DNA of 64,000 nt from Reticulitermes speratus (GCA_021186555.1 JAJKFL010000014.1:18985533-19049532); one strand, 5' to 3'; shown: positions 10,872 through 34,955, numbered from the stretch's first letter. Notes: generated from the sequence alone by a model not told the origin. A program made the numbers and translations.

Positions 10872-13800
10872 AAGTATGTGCGCACTGCCCAGTACGGCTG
10901 CTTTCTGTACTGCCTTGATTTCGTAAATTATTATTATTATTACTGTTATTATTATTATTATCATAATCATCATCATTATATTTCGTGGCACAAGGCCCTA
11001 CATATTCTATTTATCAGTCGGCCAATTTTCATGCAAATGGCTTACAGTATGTGTGCATAATAAACAGCGTGCTTTCTCACTGTGTAACTAGTTTCTGTTG
11101 CAATATTGCAAGGGACGCCTCTATTACAACTGCAGTATATATTACGCATGCACGTCTGCACATACATGGCACCCGTTTGAAAGACTGCAACACGCACGAC
11201 TGCTGTTTCAGTGCAGAGACCATCACGTGAAACAGTCGAACGGGCTCAGCGCCACCAAGGTGGAAAAATCATTCACGAAAATTGGCAGATGATTAAATGT
11301 GGGTAAAGGCAGGAAAAGTTTTTTTTTTTAGAAATTTTGATTATTTTCGTGGGTGTTTGACCAAACTGAAATACGTAAGACTATCACTAGGGAAGCACGC
11401 TGCTCGAGTCTGCAGATTTCCTGTCCCATCCCTGGTAAAAGGAACGCATCGGTTATTAAGTTACCAGTGCTGGTGAATGTTCCAAAGGATCTGCTCTCAC
11501 TACAAGTGCTTATTGCTTTCGTTAAGTCCCTTCAAACAAACACACGGAAAGGAATTCAAATAGACCACGACCGCTCTCTTCCATGTAGCGTGCACGTAAA
11601 TTTATCCTTCACTATTATCATTTTATTAGTTGCTGTTTAAAAATTTGTCGTTGCTACAACAGGTCTGTGTTAGACTATGGTCTTCCGAGTTACAGGACTG
11701 CGTGTTTTGCTATGTAATTACCAATGTTTAGGCGTAATTTGGTACCTCCTTCTTCTGCAAGTTACTCCGACATGCCCAGAATACATGTTGTCATAGACCA
11801 GAAGGTCACAATCCAATTCTTTGCCATCGTGTAAACTTCAAATTCTACTAGACTCCTTACGTGTGGTCTTATGCCAGAATCGAACTGAAATTCCTCATCG
11901 GATTTTTCGTGTCGTCTTGTGATGGCAATCCGTGCTACGATACGGAGATCATTTGATTAATGATTTGGAAAGGGGACTGCGAGGCCGAGAAATGCCAGGC
12001 GCAGGTCGGAACTGTATTTGAATAAGAGTAGATATATATAATATATTTTATGGGCTGACTTCATGAACAACGAGTCCTACAGCGTGCACAGAAGTTCTTT
12101 GAATTAATTATATGTAGAAATGGACGCCGAGAATAAACTGTGAAAGAGAAAACGGGAGAAGAAAAAGATGAAATTTTTCGTGTCTGAGAAGAATGTTAGC
12201 TAAATATGGAAGGCCGTATACGACAAATTTATGAACCACAGAACAGTTATCTTATATGGGCAATCATAGATGAGAAAATTTATAAGTCTTTTAATTATTT
12301 CTTGTAGGTCAACTGAAGTTGAGATAAGTATAATTGTTACAGCCCAAGCACGCTACGGGACGCAATCAACCTTCGGAAAGACAGCCAGACACTGCTAGAG
12401 GAAATTTATTGTTCCTTCATTATAAAAACACCAAACACAATTTACATTCTTTTTAATTTGTAGGCCCACATAAAGTGAATCAAAGTGGAAATACGTCTTC
12501 CTATTTTGTTTTCTGAGTCAATAAGCCGTTTTCAGTTGTGTACAGTATGGGTGGTCTAAACCAACGGTAACATTTACAGTGCAGTCTCTACTTTATCTAA
12601 GGCTCAAACAGAACTTCTGTTCCTAAGCTTAGAGTAGCGGCAAAACATCCGGGAGGTATCTGGTTGAAATTTCAGACAGGGTATGAATTGCCTTTACTGA
12701 GCGCATATCAAGAGAGCGTCTGCACTTTTACCATATCCGTCTCCAACCTATCCAAACATAGGCCTATATCTAAATGCGATGAACAATACTACAAGTGATG
12801 TTTAACTTTTTATATGATCCTGGAGCACACTTAACGGACTGTAATTAAAACAGTGTATGACTCAATGCATTGAAGTGTCTTCCCTTTCTATTCATTTATT
12901 TTGTAGTCTGCCTTACGATGGGTACGTAGCCTCTTCCAAACCTCATAGTACTTCTTTGTTTCTTATTTTATTTAATGACTCCTTTTCAACTCCATGTAAT
13001 TCTTGAGTCATAAATGACGTATATATTTGTTTATTTGGATCACAAAATCAAAGCATTACCTGAACAAAGACAATGACTTACTATTGCTGAATTACGTTCT
13101 TTGTGTTACAGTAATGCAATAGAATCTCTTGTTAAATGTGAAGAAACCAACACTGGAAAATAATTCCAAGTTCGATAGAAATTTGTAAGAATTCCCATTT
13201 ACACTAAGGCTAATGTATCTCATTCTGTGTACTGCTAACAAAGTCTTCTTGAAACTCAGTTCATTTAGATAATGTAACAAGAGCTACAAGACAAGAACAC
13301 TGGAATACCTCTTCCAAAATACGGCTGCGTTATTAGTTAATTCGGTAATCAAATACAGAACTTCGTTATTATTCGTTTTGATGTATTTTTCTTGTTGCAA
13401 AACTCAAGCAACTGCTTCCTAAGGAAGATTAACTGCCCCTAATTATCAGACACATTAAGCACAACCTCTGTTTACAGAAATATGTATTACAGATCATTTT
13501 TACATAGGGACAAGCTTTAGTTGCGGGTTTAAGTACAGACGAAAGTAAAACTACTCTTGTACATAACAACCACACCGCGAGGAACAACTGCGGTGAAGAC
13601 ATGAAAACACGTTTCTTAGACTTCGCATCTAGGAAGAAGGTGGTCAACTTCACACATTGTCCGTTTTATTTGTCGCGACAAAGCCTTCGGTTCGAAATGA
13701 TCAGGTAGGTGAATATAGCCCGGATCCGAAAAAAAAATTAGCCCCTGCGCTTGCCGGCATAGAGACTCAGATGCCAAGATCTTTGCCAGTTTCGGAGCTA

Positions 13801-16800
13801 TCCAGGTTGATATTGCATGCCGGTATTATTATGGATAATATGGAAGTAATGTAGCAAGTTTAACAAAATTGTATATCACCGAATGAAATTAGGACATGGA
13901 ACGTGTTAGTGGTGAAAGGCTACTGCTTTTGTAAATACAGGCACTCGTCGTTATGTGCGAGTTTCAAAATGTAGTTTCTCTTACCTCCGCTCAAGCAGTT
14001 TAAACACACTTCGAAAAGTCTGAGTTCACTTATGCGATCAAGTAACCCAGGCCAATTTTGAGAGGCGGGGAGGAAAAGGAGCAGAGTCACACTTGAAGTC
14101 GAATTACGTCTTCATATAGGAACAATGTTAAGAGTAAATTTATTCTTTCCTTTATTTTGTTATTATTATATTATTATTTGGTTTGTTATTGTCAACTGTT
14201 TCCCGGGAAGTAAGAGTCTAGACGAATGACGTGTTAAGTAACATACGGCCTGCAGATACATCAAATAACTCTCGTGAATTTTATGCATGAATTTCGACGG
14301 CCATAAAAGCAAAGGCGCAGTAATTACTGTTGACTTTTGCAGCCCATTACATGTAAATCCCCTTTTACACAGCCGTAATAACCTGCTTGTACAATCTCTT
14401 CAACTGATTACGATGGTCCTTGGAGGTTGAGTCTCTTCAACCCTCTCCCTTACAGCTCATTTACTAATTTACCCTATCACCCACTGATGCTTTCAACAAA
14501 ACATCTGCTGTGCTCTCAATGGGTGTGAATGTTTATTTCTTTGGTGTTAGTAAGATTACAAAACAAAGACAGGATGCACGTATCTGAAAATGTGAGGAAG
14601 GAGAAAAATTGATCGTTATAAACATATAGTTTCCATTTATTCTATTTCACTCCATACGATTTTTTGTTTGGAAAGCAACCGTCGCATAAATCTTGGACAA
14701 CCTCTACAATATGCAGTATGTAAGTACACTATAAAGGTCCATATAATGAGACTACACGTGTGTGTCGATTTAAATCGATTGGGAAAATTGTCTTGCAGGA
14801 TTTAAACCGGAACTGTACCTAAATATATCCACAGTTGAGCATTCTTCTTCAGATGAAGAAAAAACGTAAAATAAAAATAAACTTATTAGAACACAAAATG
14901 CTACGAAAATATTTTTAACCGAACCGTAACAGGAAAATGAGAAACTCATGTAAAATACTGGAGGGAACATTTCTTGAAAAGCTTCTATATTTGACGGACA
15001 TGGGAATGGAATGGTGAGCTACTTTTAGATTAAGATATTTTTTATATTTATTTTGTTATATAAAGTTATATGCTAAGCGAAGATGATGCGTGATTAAAAA
15101 TTTAGGAGGTGGTTATATTCCGGAAGTATCCTGGATAAACTAAGAGAATTCATAAAATATATATCTCAAGTTCCTTATTCTGCAATGCAGCCAACATTCG
15201 AAATGTATGCTACCTGACCATATATGATGCATATTCATGAAATGGTTTATGAAGATTTTAAATCAGCTGGACTGGTGACGTTTATGTACGGTAGCCGAAT
15301 TCGTCAGATGAATTAACCTGCAACTTATATTATTACGGTCAGCGTTATTAATTTGAAAAGCTGTTTTTGACAGGGCCTTACAGGAACTGCCGTGGGTTGC
15401 ACATATGCTAGCTCACTGGTTCAAGTGGCGTTTGGCTGAACCTAGGGTTCTGCATAAAAATTCAACTACAATGTAAAAATTAAAATTTACAAATTATTAT
15501 AAACTCTACCTGAAACATATGTCAGTCGTCTTTGACAATAATTCATTAGTTCAAATTTTCTGAATTGTTGCAGTACTAGAGAAAATAAAAAAAAAACATA
15601 TTCCAACAAGGCAGGCAATGGACGTATAAACGTAATATTGAGGCGCGTTCTTGTAACCACTATTGCAGTGGAAAAGCAATAACTGTTACACATTGTGAGT
15701 GTGTGTTGGTAGCCCTAGTTATCCAGCATGCAATGCGCATGTGCTCTATTATATCGTCCTCTGTGGCCTATCTGGCTCTACCATATTTTGCCACATTACT
15801 TTTTATCTCACAAATGGCACGATTTTCGGGGAAAAAAATATTGAACATAAAACGCGTGCTTTGATTTTCTCTACAAATTTTGTCTGACAGAATTCTCATT
15901 CTAATCAGAATTCACCGACATGTCACCATAAATGTACATACGTCTTCATGCAAAGTACCCGTTATTCTTGTCAGATTAAAAAAACTTGATTTTTTCGACA
16001 GATTTTTGAAAAATCCTCAAATATCAAATTTCATGAAAATCCTTCCAGTGAAAACCGAGTTTTTCCATGCGGACAGAGGTAGGACAGACATGATGAAGCT
16101 AATGGTCGCTTTTCGCAATTTTGCGAAAGTGCCTAAAAATGAGATTATTTCTTGTTGTGGAAATGCGTGTTAGTTTTACGTTCCATTTTCCTGCCAAATG
16201 AAATGTGAATGTGTTGCGTGGTCAAATGAAATTGGGAAACACTGTACTAACTCAGTCCTATGATACAATTACGAAATACTGTACTTGTATCTGATTTGTG
16301 ACAAGCAGCAAGAATACACCTCACTTAAACGCTGCAGTTGATTCGGAATGAATTGTTTGTGTATTGTGATCCGACGTAGGTTGTATCGTGTTTCAAAAAA
16401 ACACATGGAAACCATTTGACGTTAAGAGTCACAATGAACAGTACAAAGCGACATATATATGTCACGGAAAACAAGCAGCTGCAGAAAACAGTTACATTCT
16501 TATAGATGATTTCAAGCCTTCCTTTTAAACTCGATACCATAGAGCAACATAACACGTCACCATATGTTTCTTTCATTTTCGTAAGCCAAGCGAAGGAGCA
16601 GTAAGAGCTGGAGGAAGTAAAATATCTGACTGTGTGGATAAACAAACCAAGCGACTTTTTTTTTTAGGTTTTGGTGCGGCCTTCGAGCATCACAATACCG
16701 CCTGTCCTGTGACCGAAATTTCGGAACTTCTGACTGTAGTAATTACATTAAAATAATTAGAGACACTAATATTCGAAAGGAATAATGCATTTCCAGCAGT

Positions 16801-16952
16801 TAGAAATTGCTTTCTTCCTCCTCTTCTTACTCTTATTCTTATTCTTTTATTCTTCAGCTGTAAGGGATTTTTTCAGATTCATACACAAGACACACGTCCT
16901 TAGAGGGGAGATCGGCTGATCACAAATCTGCTACTTATACCTCCATAGAAGA
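10872..16952. other. No gene seen (6 kb)
   Basis: Apart from the microsatellite at 10928-10980, only chance-length frames (up to 97 codons) with no conserved motifs were seen. No splice-flanked coding block could be recognised by eye. Confidence 0.45.
10928..10980. repeat. (ATT)n/(ATC)n microsatellite
   Basis: This is an imperfect trinucleotide run (TAT/ATT turning into ATC). A similar ATT run occurs at 29536-29562. Confidence 0.9.
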
Positions 16953-17009
16953 ACACAACACAGAAATAAGCACACAACACAGAAATAAGCACACAACACA
17001 GAAATAAGC
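16953..17009. repeat. 19-bp tandem repeat, three copies
   Basis: The block CAGAAATAAGCACACAACA repeats with a period of 19 bp, at 16961, 16980 and 16999. Confidence 0.92.
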
Positions 17010-18734
17010 GAAAGTGCATTTAAGTCCTGGGCGGTGTTCACATCTTCATTATCTGTGCTTGAATATTTGCGTTAATATTTTGAAAAATTCATGACTTTCC
17101 TAGTCTGCACACTTTACTGTTTCATTTGAACATTAGATTATAATCATTTAAGTTGTCTAAAACCGTTCCGAATACATTTGTCTGGAAATATTTTTTTTAT
17201 TTTCTATGGCTTGTTTGTTCACGTCAAGCGTGTTTTGTTCTTACATTCTCATGTTTCTAAAACTCGGTGTGATCATAACTCTTTTAAAGTACGTAAACAC
17301 ATAGAACAAAAGAGGCGAATCGAATAAGAGGCAGCAGCATTTAACTTGGTACAGTTACAACTAAAACTGCTGACAATAGAAGATATTAGGTAAGTGCGTG
17401 AAAATGGTGCAAAACGTAATTATTATTGGCAGAAATATTCAGGCCACGGGGTTAGGCCAATATAATACATCGTCATGTGTGTTGCCATGTACATGTTTAC
17501 GTGGTATTGCATAACAGGCATCATAAATATTAATGATATACACACTGTTCCTCACCTGCCTCCCTGTGTGCGTCTCTTTCGGTAATAAATTTAATAAATA
17601 CTATAACTGGGAATTATACGCACTGATCCAGGCGAAAAAATCAGAGCAGAACTTCCGCGGCAAGTTCTAACGAAAACCAACCAAAGGTTTGGGAAATGAA
17701 AAAGGCTCAACGGATGATATACCAAAGAAATATGGTTAAAACTGATCTATTAATTTTTAATTACTCATCGCTACATCAGAGTGGTATAATATCCTGTTTT
17801 CAGAGCGCTTAAATGCATGTTAATAAGTTACAACTAGTCATGCATACCAGTTTCTAAACTATTTGTTTACTGCAAAGTGGAAAAACACTTGGTGCAAACA
17901 CGAACTTCTGGGAGAAAGATATAATGAGCGTGTTTCTTTGAATTTCTTCCAAATATATGGGCAAAGGAGTATACGTTCTGCATTCATAATTGTAGGCCTA
18001 CCTTTTATTAACCGATTCATGTAATGTCTGCTGGTGCAAATTCTGTTACCTCACGTTTATCAAACGTAGCCCAATTTAATCACAAAGTCATAATTTTTTG
18101 TAGTCTTTTACAAGAGGGGTAAGTCTCATGCACTGCTTATCACGCTCGAACCATATTTCACGCGCCTAACATTAACACTTTGCAAGCTGCCACTGTCAAA
18201 TCGAAGAATTATTTCAGACAATCACCATGCCACACTTTCGTATCGTACAAGAAAAGTATTAACCTGCACCTTTTTCAAAGCTCCATCTTTTCAGGGTTCA
18301 ACTTAAAAAGGTTTCTTTCTTGAAAGCAATTTTCACTGCTCCGCATATGTCTGCAATTGACTGTATTCTCGAAGGATTTATTAGTTCTCTGGTCTACTGT
18401 TTTCACGTAAACTACAGGTGTGAAAGTTGGAGAAAATGTGAACCAAAGTGGAAGAAAGTAATGTGAGATTGGCAAGAATTAATGATATAGGAGCTTCAGA
18501 TTTCTCACTCTTCAACAAGTAGCATTCGAGGAATCAAGTCATGGGAAGGCTCGGAAGACCTAGTCTTGGATGGAATATTATTGTAGTATGACCGAGGGTG
18601 TAGATCGGATTCATCTGGGTCAACAATGGGATCTATGGTGGGTATTGTTAAGGCATTGATGAATATTCTGCGTCTATAACAGGCGGGCAATTTATAATAA
18701 AGGGACTGTCAATTTCTCAAGGAGAACTCTGTTC
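17010..18734. other. No gene seen
   Basis: Featureless AT-rich sequence up to the hairpin-family fragment at 18.7 kb. Confidence 0.5.
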
Positions 18735-18880
18735 GAGATTTCAGGCTTCCGCCGCGGTACAGTTAAAGCCTGCACTGTCCTAGGATGTTACGCGGCTTAA
18801 GTTGGTAATTGTTTATTGACGTTTCGGGACGACCTATCAGTCTCATTTCAAGGATCAAGCAGTCCAAGACCAACTATAAA
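18735..18880. repeat. Single arm of the inverted-repeat family
   Basis: It shares GATTTCAGGCTTCCGCC, GGATGTTACGC, GACGTTTCGG and ACGACCTATC in the same order as 39730-39840. The matching second arm was not found nearby, so it is a solo or truncated copy. Confidence 0.7.
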
Positions 18881-21179
18881 CCCACCCAGCGTAACTTCCC
18901 AGAGGGGCGAAATCCTCAAGGATTCTGCTGCATGGAGTTAGGTACTGATTAGTTTGTTACTTGAGGGTTAGAATTTCGCAGGTCGCTATGATGCTTTGCG
19001 GTTGGAACTACAGTTAGAAGGCGGGGTGGCTGAGTAGAGCGCGAGGAAAACTGTACGACTGCTGCTGGCTGATTAAGGCCAACAGGCACAATTATGGTCA
19101 TAGTGACAAATAAAGCTTATATATCGTCAAATAAAAAGGCTAAAATAAAATTGCCTGCTTATTTCTAGAAGTCTGTGAGAATGAAAATTTAATGCAGCTT
19201 GTTCCAGACCCATGCTGGGCATCTTCGTAAAATGCGCTTCTACTCCAAATACGGAATTCATGTTCCGCACCGCTGGGTTAGTAAGTAGTTAAAAAATCAG
19301 AGCTTGGAATGGAGCGCAGATGTGATATCTTGTTTTGGAGAGACTACTACAAGCATAGAATTCCCGTCAGGTAAGAGGGTAAAGAGAAGAGTGGAGTAAT
19401 AACGACCATCATCGCGCCTTGTTACGTTCGTCCTTCTGGTCCTGCATCCAGTTAACAACACCTCCACCTCATTATCGGACTTCCGGGGCACATTGTCATC
19501 GTCAGCGCAGACCGTCGACCGCCTTTATCCTGTGCTCGAAGGTTCGGTGTGTCATCTCTTTCTGCGTAACTCCGAACTTAGGGCCTTGTGGTGGACATGT
19601 CATATTCTCGGTGTGTGTAACTGACAAGAGCAGACTAAAGATGGCAGAACATTTTCTTCTCTGTTTCCTGGGTTATTTTAAATTTAAATTCTGGAAGAAA
19701 ATTCTGGCTTTATTTCCACCTTTGTTACTACGTCATAAAATGTGGGAAGAGAAGTTCTTTTTCAGAAACCAATAATTCTCTGCTTCACTATCGACATTCT
19801 GCCAATGGAATGCATCCTGAGCCAGCTGAATTCTGTCCCAATATCTACATCCTATTTTATTACGATATATTTTAATATTATCCTCTTACTATTCAGATAC
19901 GAGACAAAACGATAAAAGATCCTGAACCGCATAAGTAATAAGTAATCTCAGAATTTATTCTGATCTTAGTTTCTTCGAAAATATATTTTGATGTGTTGTT
20001 TTCATTTCCAGATATTTCAACATTGCTATGTTTTTAAGATTTACCACCTACTATCAGCATAGAAGTATACTACCGAAAAGTTTTGCGAAAGTGATATATC
20101 ACAGATTTTTTTAGAACTGGAGGGCCCAAGTAAGCAGGAGCCGCTGGAGTGTAAGGTTGCTGGACACAAGTTTACGTCTCCAAGAAGATGTGAATGGACA
20201 AACTGCACCCACATAACACAAAATTATAGATTTGGTACAGAAATAATGTTAATCATCGCTTTGAAAACCAAGATAAGATGGGCGGTGAATGTAGCACACA
20301 AGGGAATTATAAGTTCGCGTAACATTTTTATCACAGTCTTAGAGGCGGTAGCCTGCTTGGGAGTTTTCTCTGAACTGCACGTGCATTTGCGTAGTAAATG
20401 ATGAGTTCTGCTGCTGTCGAATAAATCAGGCAGATGATTTGTATAGGAAGGCAAACATGGCAGTCGTAAGCTGATGTAGTCAGTATGCGTGACGTAGTAA
20501 AGACTCAATGACTGGCTACACAGTAACGGAAGTCTTGAAAATATCGCGAACCACCATTCTTTTTTATTTCTGCCTTAGGCGAGGTCTTGTACAGTAAATC
20601 ACCTCTAAACAGAAACTTTGATGAAACAGAAACCTGTCTGATGTGATACACCTTGTGGTCCCCAGGGTACGAAGTGTAAATTAATGCATAATATGAAGTT
20701 CTAATAAACAAAAAGCAAGACGAGCAAGAGTTTGACGGATAATACGCTACTGGAATATTTACTGTATTCTGTGCAGTATTTTTCCCTTACTATGAATCCT
20801 GGAATTTATTCAAGGAGGCCCCATAATAAATGAACTACATTACACACAACATACCGTACGTTAATTAAGCAATGGTAAAACAGACGTCTCGCTAAACAAC
20901 AAGACTAAACATGTAACATGAATCATGATTCCATGTAAACCTACTGTAAGGTTTTTATATCCAGGTCTAGGTAGGCCCTTCGTGTGTCAAAAGGAAAATT
21001 TTATTCGGTTCCCTTGAAATTCAGACATAAACAGGTTTCACTTGAAAATGTAACAATAAAAATAAATATTTAGCCAACGTCGGAATCAAATTCAATATTT
21101 TATAAAATTCTTAACTGAGCAATAAAAACAGAAGCAATAAAGCTGTCGGTGTGCACTATATGAAGATGTAGACACTAGA
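18881..21179. other. No gene seen
   Basis: It holds a 118-codon plus-strand frame (19419-19775) whose translation shows no domain, signal or repeat. It is treated as chance. Confidence 0.45.
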
Positions 21180-21380
21180 CAAGGTAGATGGTCAGCTTCA
21201 AGCCCCGCCCGCTTTATGCCCGGGTAAAGAGCCCCCGATACACATTGAGTATGAGGATGGGTGGGCTCCAGATTCGGCCTGGATGCTTTGAAGACGAGAT
21301 AAATCTCTTGCCCTTGCCCGGAATCGAACAAGGATTCATCGATTGCCTAGCTCACAGCCTAATCACTTTAAGGACTAAAT
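21180..21380 (-). mobile_element. SINE family C, copy 2
   Basis: Read on the minus strand it has TTGTTCGATTCCGGGC (B-box-like), then CCAGGCCGAATCTGGAGCCC, a hairpin-like GGGGGCTCTTTACCCGGG, a GGGCGGGGCTTGAAG segment and GCTGACCATCTACC. This is the same order of blocks as the copy at 42.8 kb. The ends are approximate and no target duplication was found. Confidence 0.6.
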
Positions 21381-28763
<7,383 letters not shown>

Positions 28764-29067
28764 TCAGAAATTCTGGTTAGAGGTTTAACCACAATCTAAT
28801 ATTACGAGCTGTAATATGGTTAGTTATTAAAATGGTTAAATATTAATACAATTAAACACTAATTCCTTAAATACGAGTCTTTCTTCAGAAGCTTATATTC
28901 GCTCATGTGGACAAGAAATTTCCCGCCTTTTTAGAATTTAAGCTTCATTAATCTGTTCAAAACTGCCAGTCTCGGGACTTTATTCTGAGCCAGTTTGTCT
29001 ACACTATCTATTTCTTTAAGATCTACTGTAATATCACTTTACCATGTGGTCTCTTTCCTCTAAGATA

Positions 29068-29371
29068 AGGTAAAGCAATTCAATTACAGGCCTGGACAGG
29101 CCTTTAGGGTTCCAGGAGGTTGAGGCTCCCAAATTTCTAGACAATCAGCACATGAAGGTGGTAAGGTTGTCAGCCCTACGCACCGGCCGCCTTTATCCCC
29201 AGGAAATATTCCTGGTACTCATTTCTGTTAGAGGCTGAGTCGACCTCAGGACCATAGTCCGACCGAAAGGATTATGTCAATAAAAAATTCCATTGACACC
29301 ATCGGGAATCGAACCCGTGACCTTCCGGCTTGTAGAGCAGTGCCTCAACCAACTGCACCACCGCGTGTCCC
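29068..29371 (-). mobile_element. SINE family B, copy 2 (in ace-1 intron)
   Basis: This is a full-length reverse copy in the ace-1 intron, in the same orientation as the gene. A perfect 13-bp duplication TTCCTCTAAGATA occurs at 29055-29067 and 29372-29384. The B box complement GGGAATCGAACCC is at 29303-29315. The perfect flanks suggest the insertion is young. Confidence 0.92.
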
Positions 29372-30220
29372 TTCCTCTAAGATATTGTCTTAAAATTTTG
29401 TATACATTTCTTATTTCGAAAATCCATGCTACATATCACACTCTTATCTCATTATCCTTAATTTTTTACTATAGACAGTAATTTTAAGTTACGCCAGACA
29501 AATCCTTTTATCAGCTACATATATTAGTATATTTTCTATTATTATTATTATTATTATTATAATTATTAACTATATCCGATAACTGGCTTTTAAGTAAACC
29601 GACATTTCTTACTAGCCACGCAATGAATTCTCTCTTCAAAATCTACATTCACCCAAGAAATCTTGTATACATATATTGCAGCGGGGGTGAAAAATTTTTT
29701 CTAAAACTCTACGAGTCACCTCAAAATTCTAAGCGCCTGAAGGGTGTCACGAAGCAAATTCCGCACTGGGAACCCACAAATATTAGGCGCTACAATACCA
29801 AATTTAGTCGCCGGGGATACCTGGCGCCCGGGATTTATACACGCTGTATTATAGCAACATATATATTTATGATACTCCATCTTCGCTGCGACCTCGCCAG
29901 TGGCACCTTTCCATCAATTTCCCCTCCCAAAATGTCATGTATATATCTTGTTTACCCAGTGCCAGGCCAGCCTATGCTAACCAGACATATCGATTTGGAA
30001 CTCACAATTCTTCCGTGTATATCCCTAGAGTAAATACGGCATTAACAGTAAAGAGATATATGTCATTTCTGACACTTTACGCTAAACATTTGCAGCGTCC
30101 CAAAATATAGAATTTATAAGTTGCATGTAAACATAAACAAAGATATCTCTTCTGAATATTCAGCCATTTTGAGGTTGGAAGGCCCAGGTCTTCTGGTCTT
30201 CGGGAATATGACGCCTTGTC

Positions 30221-30510
30221 GACTGGTAAATGTTTACTGACGTTTTGGAGGAGCCTAATGCATCAATATTCAGTATACAGCAGTCAAAAAAAGTACTATT
30301 AAACATACATGATGCACACGTAAACAGACACTGTTTATTTGACATGCAGTGAATTTATAATTAATACCATGAAACCTGACCAAAATAGTCAAACATCAAA
30401 ACCTTCATTCAGTCAGGGTAATAGGTGTAGAGTACAGCACGCTTTTTGGACTGACTGATCCTGAAGATGGAGGCATTACGCTTCTCTAAAACGTCGGTAA
30501 CTCCTCACCC
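30221..30510. repeat. Diverged inverted-repeat element in ace-1 intron
   Basis: GTTTACTGACGTTTTGGAGG at about 30231-30250 is matched in inverted orientation by CTGAAGATGGAGGCATTACG and AAAACGTCGGTAACTC near 30472-30510. The arms are about 70 percent alike by eye and lie about 210 bp apart. It belongs to the same family as the 39.8 and 58.7 kb hairpins. Confidence 0.6.
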
Positions 30511-30884
30511 GCAGACATGGCGTACCATCCGGCAAGGCTTGAATCTTCATCAACATCGCTATCAGAACCTTAAAATCTTGCATGGTGAATGCTAATTACC
30601 AATACAGTATTTAGTGCATGTAAAAATTAATGCGTTTTGTTGTATTGCTTAATTCTACATAAATTTTTCTCTGGATATCTTTTAATTTCTCGTCCACCAT
30701 CTGCGTGAAAGGCCGAGATTACAACCCTCGTAAACAACAACTAGCCTATGGAAGAATAGATATGCATCTCTTACGATATGAAAGAAATAAACTATGCCTG
30801 AACAGAATGGTACCTCTACTTATTACATACTCGTATTTTGGTATTAAATTTTCCAAGATCCAGATATTGTTGTTAAATTTTTTA

Positions 30885-33431
<2,547 letters not shown>

Positions 33432-33752
33432 TAGGGGAAAGGGGGGATAGTTGGCACACTTTTCACGTTATAATTTTTCACATTTTCCCTGTACAAGTTA
33501 AGTTGAATATAGCGGCACGTGTGGCTAGCAACACTCTTGGGCTACAATCTGACCTACACAAATTTGACGCTATTCGTAAGGAATAGGAGGGAGAGGCTTT
33601 TGCCCTAACCTCTGCACGTGTGCCAACCTGCCCCACGCACGGGGTAAGTTGGCATATGGTAAAATACGTGGAAAATCAAGATGCCAACTTTTCAAGGCCA
33701 AGACATAACAGACAGTGATTAATATAATGTTTTATGGAACAAACGTGTCAGA

Positions 33753-34149
33753 TAGGGGCGCACCAAAGGGGGGGGGGCTACCAGGCTGCAGCCCCCCAAA
33801 CACCCCAAAACTGAAATTTAAAAGATTTTGTGAATACGATGATATCAAGGGTCTTACGTGATTTACCCTGCAGCCAAATTCAGCCACTGAAATCAGCTGA
33901 TGACTAGTACATTAGAATTTTGAATAATAAATCAATAAAATTAAAAAACAATAAGACAGGACACTGTGATTGAGTGATGGAACATGTAGTTATATTTGTA
34001 TGTATATAAATGCAGTTGCTGACAGTGTTATGTTATACTTATGACAAGATTTTCATAACACAATTTTTAAAATCAAACACAAATTATATTCAGCCTCAGG
34101 GTCAGACCCCCCCCCCCCCCCCCAAATGAAAAATTCTGGTTCGCACCTG
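33753..34149. mobile_element. hAT-like MITE inserted in the pogo element
   Basis: The termini read TAGGGGCGCACCA on the left and the complement of CAGGTGCGAACCA on the right, matching the YAGGGGCGnACCA type of hAT ends. The sequence GTGTCAGA is repeated directly at 33745-33752 and 34150-34157; the match runs two bases further (to 10 bp), so the exact length is ambiguous, but 8 bp is the hAT rule. The element is about 395 bp, has no coding capacity, and contains a run of G near its left end (33772-33778) and a run of 16 or more C near 34109-34124. It lies inside the pogo element and is therefore younger. Confidence 0.78.
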
Positions 34150-34276
34150 GTGTCAGATACAGGTTGTGCGCAACAACGAGGTGTTATTATGGTAATAAAA
34201 CAGTTGAGAAACAATAGAATTTCGGCCCAAAATTCAATACATTTACTTAAATTGAAAAAGGAAATCAAAAGGAAAG

Positions 34277-34354
34277 GTAACTCAGTATGGCGCTAGCCTA
34301 CCACCAGCAACACACGTAACTCAGTATGGCACTAGCCTACCACCAGCAATTCTA
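34277..34354. repeat. 39-bp tandem duplication inside the pogo element
   Basis: GTAACTCAGTATGGCGCTAG starts at 34277 and recurs at 34316 with one change (GCGC to GCAC), followed by CCTACCACCAGCAA in both. Confidence 0.9.
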
Positions 34355-34399
34355 AATAAAGTATCCCAATCCCATGAGACTGGTAACTTAAGCAAACAC

Positions 34400-34720
34400 A
34401 GTTGGGAGAGCCATCAGTCCATTACTCAAGTGACCGCAACTTGCATTCTGTGCACTGAATCCACATTTCTCTGGATGCGCCAAGACAGTAGAGGTAGGAA
34501 GTATCATCGGAGTCTTCTTCGTCTGTGTCGCCTGCATTTTTGTTTTTTTTTTTTGTATTTTTGCGTTCTGCTCTTGTAAATCTCTCTTTAGATACGTGAC
34601 ACGCTCCTCTTTCTTATATTGTAGTCCCAATTCTTCTCTCATTTGCTCCGAGCCCTCAGTTGTACTGTGTCAAAGCATTTTTGACAGAGGTATCAGCCAA
34701 AATGACAGTTATTTTCTTGT
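34400..34720 (-). pseudogene. pogo-like transposase C-terminal tail with PHD-like finger
   Basis: One minus-strand frame reads LADTSVKNALTQYN, a lysine-rich stretch follows, and another frame reads DTDEEDSDDTSYLYCLGASR then EMWIQCTECKLRS before a stop. The pattern C-x-x-G...E-M-W-I-Q-C-x-x-C matches the Cys-rich finger at the C-terminus of many insect pogo-like transposases, although the first Cys of the finger has become Tyr. The frame changes several times, so this is relic coding sequence. Confidence 0.72.
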
Positions 34721-34955
34721 TCTTGTTTATATTCTTGCTCTTTTTGCGTACGGTTTAGGAAGGTTTCGAACGTCCTCTGGAGTAGCAGGATGTGTGCAAC
34801 TTTTGAAGCAGAAGATGATCATTTGGGAGAATCATCAAAATCGCAGGAAGTTCACTGTTGCTACTGGAATCTGCAGCCTCCATAGGAGGGGCAGCTATAT
34901 CTGCAAGTAATCTTCCATAAATTCCTCATTTTGAAAGATATCGCCGCTGAAAGGT

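Noticed and set aside
19419..19775. 118-codon plus-strand frame
   Set aside because: No recognisable motif, no splice context and no conserved domain. A frame of this length is expected by chance in 64 kb.
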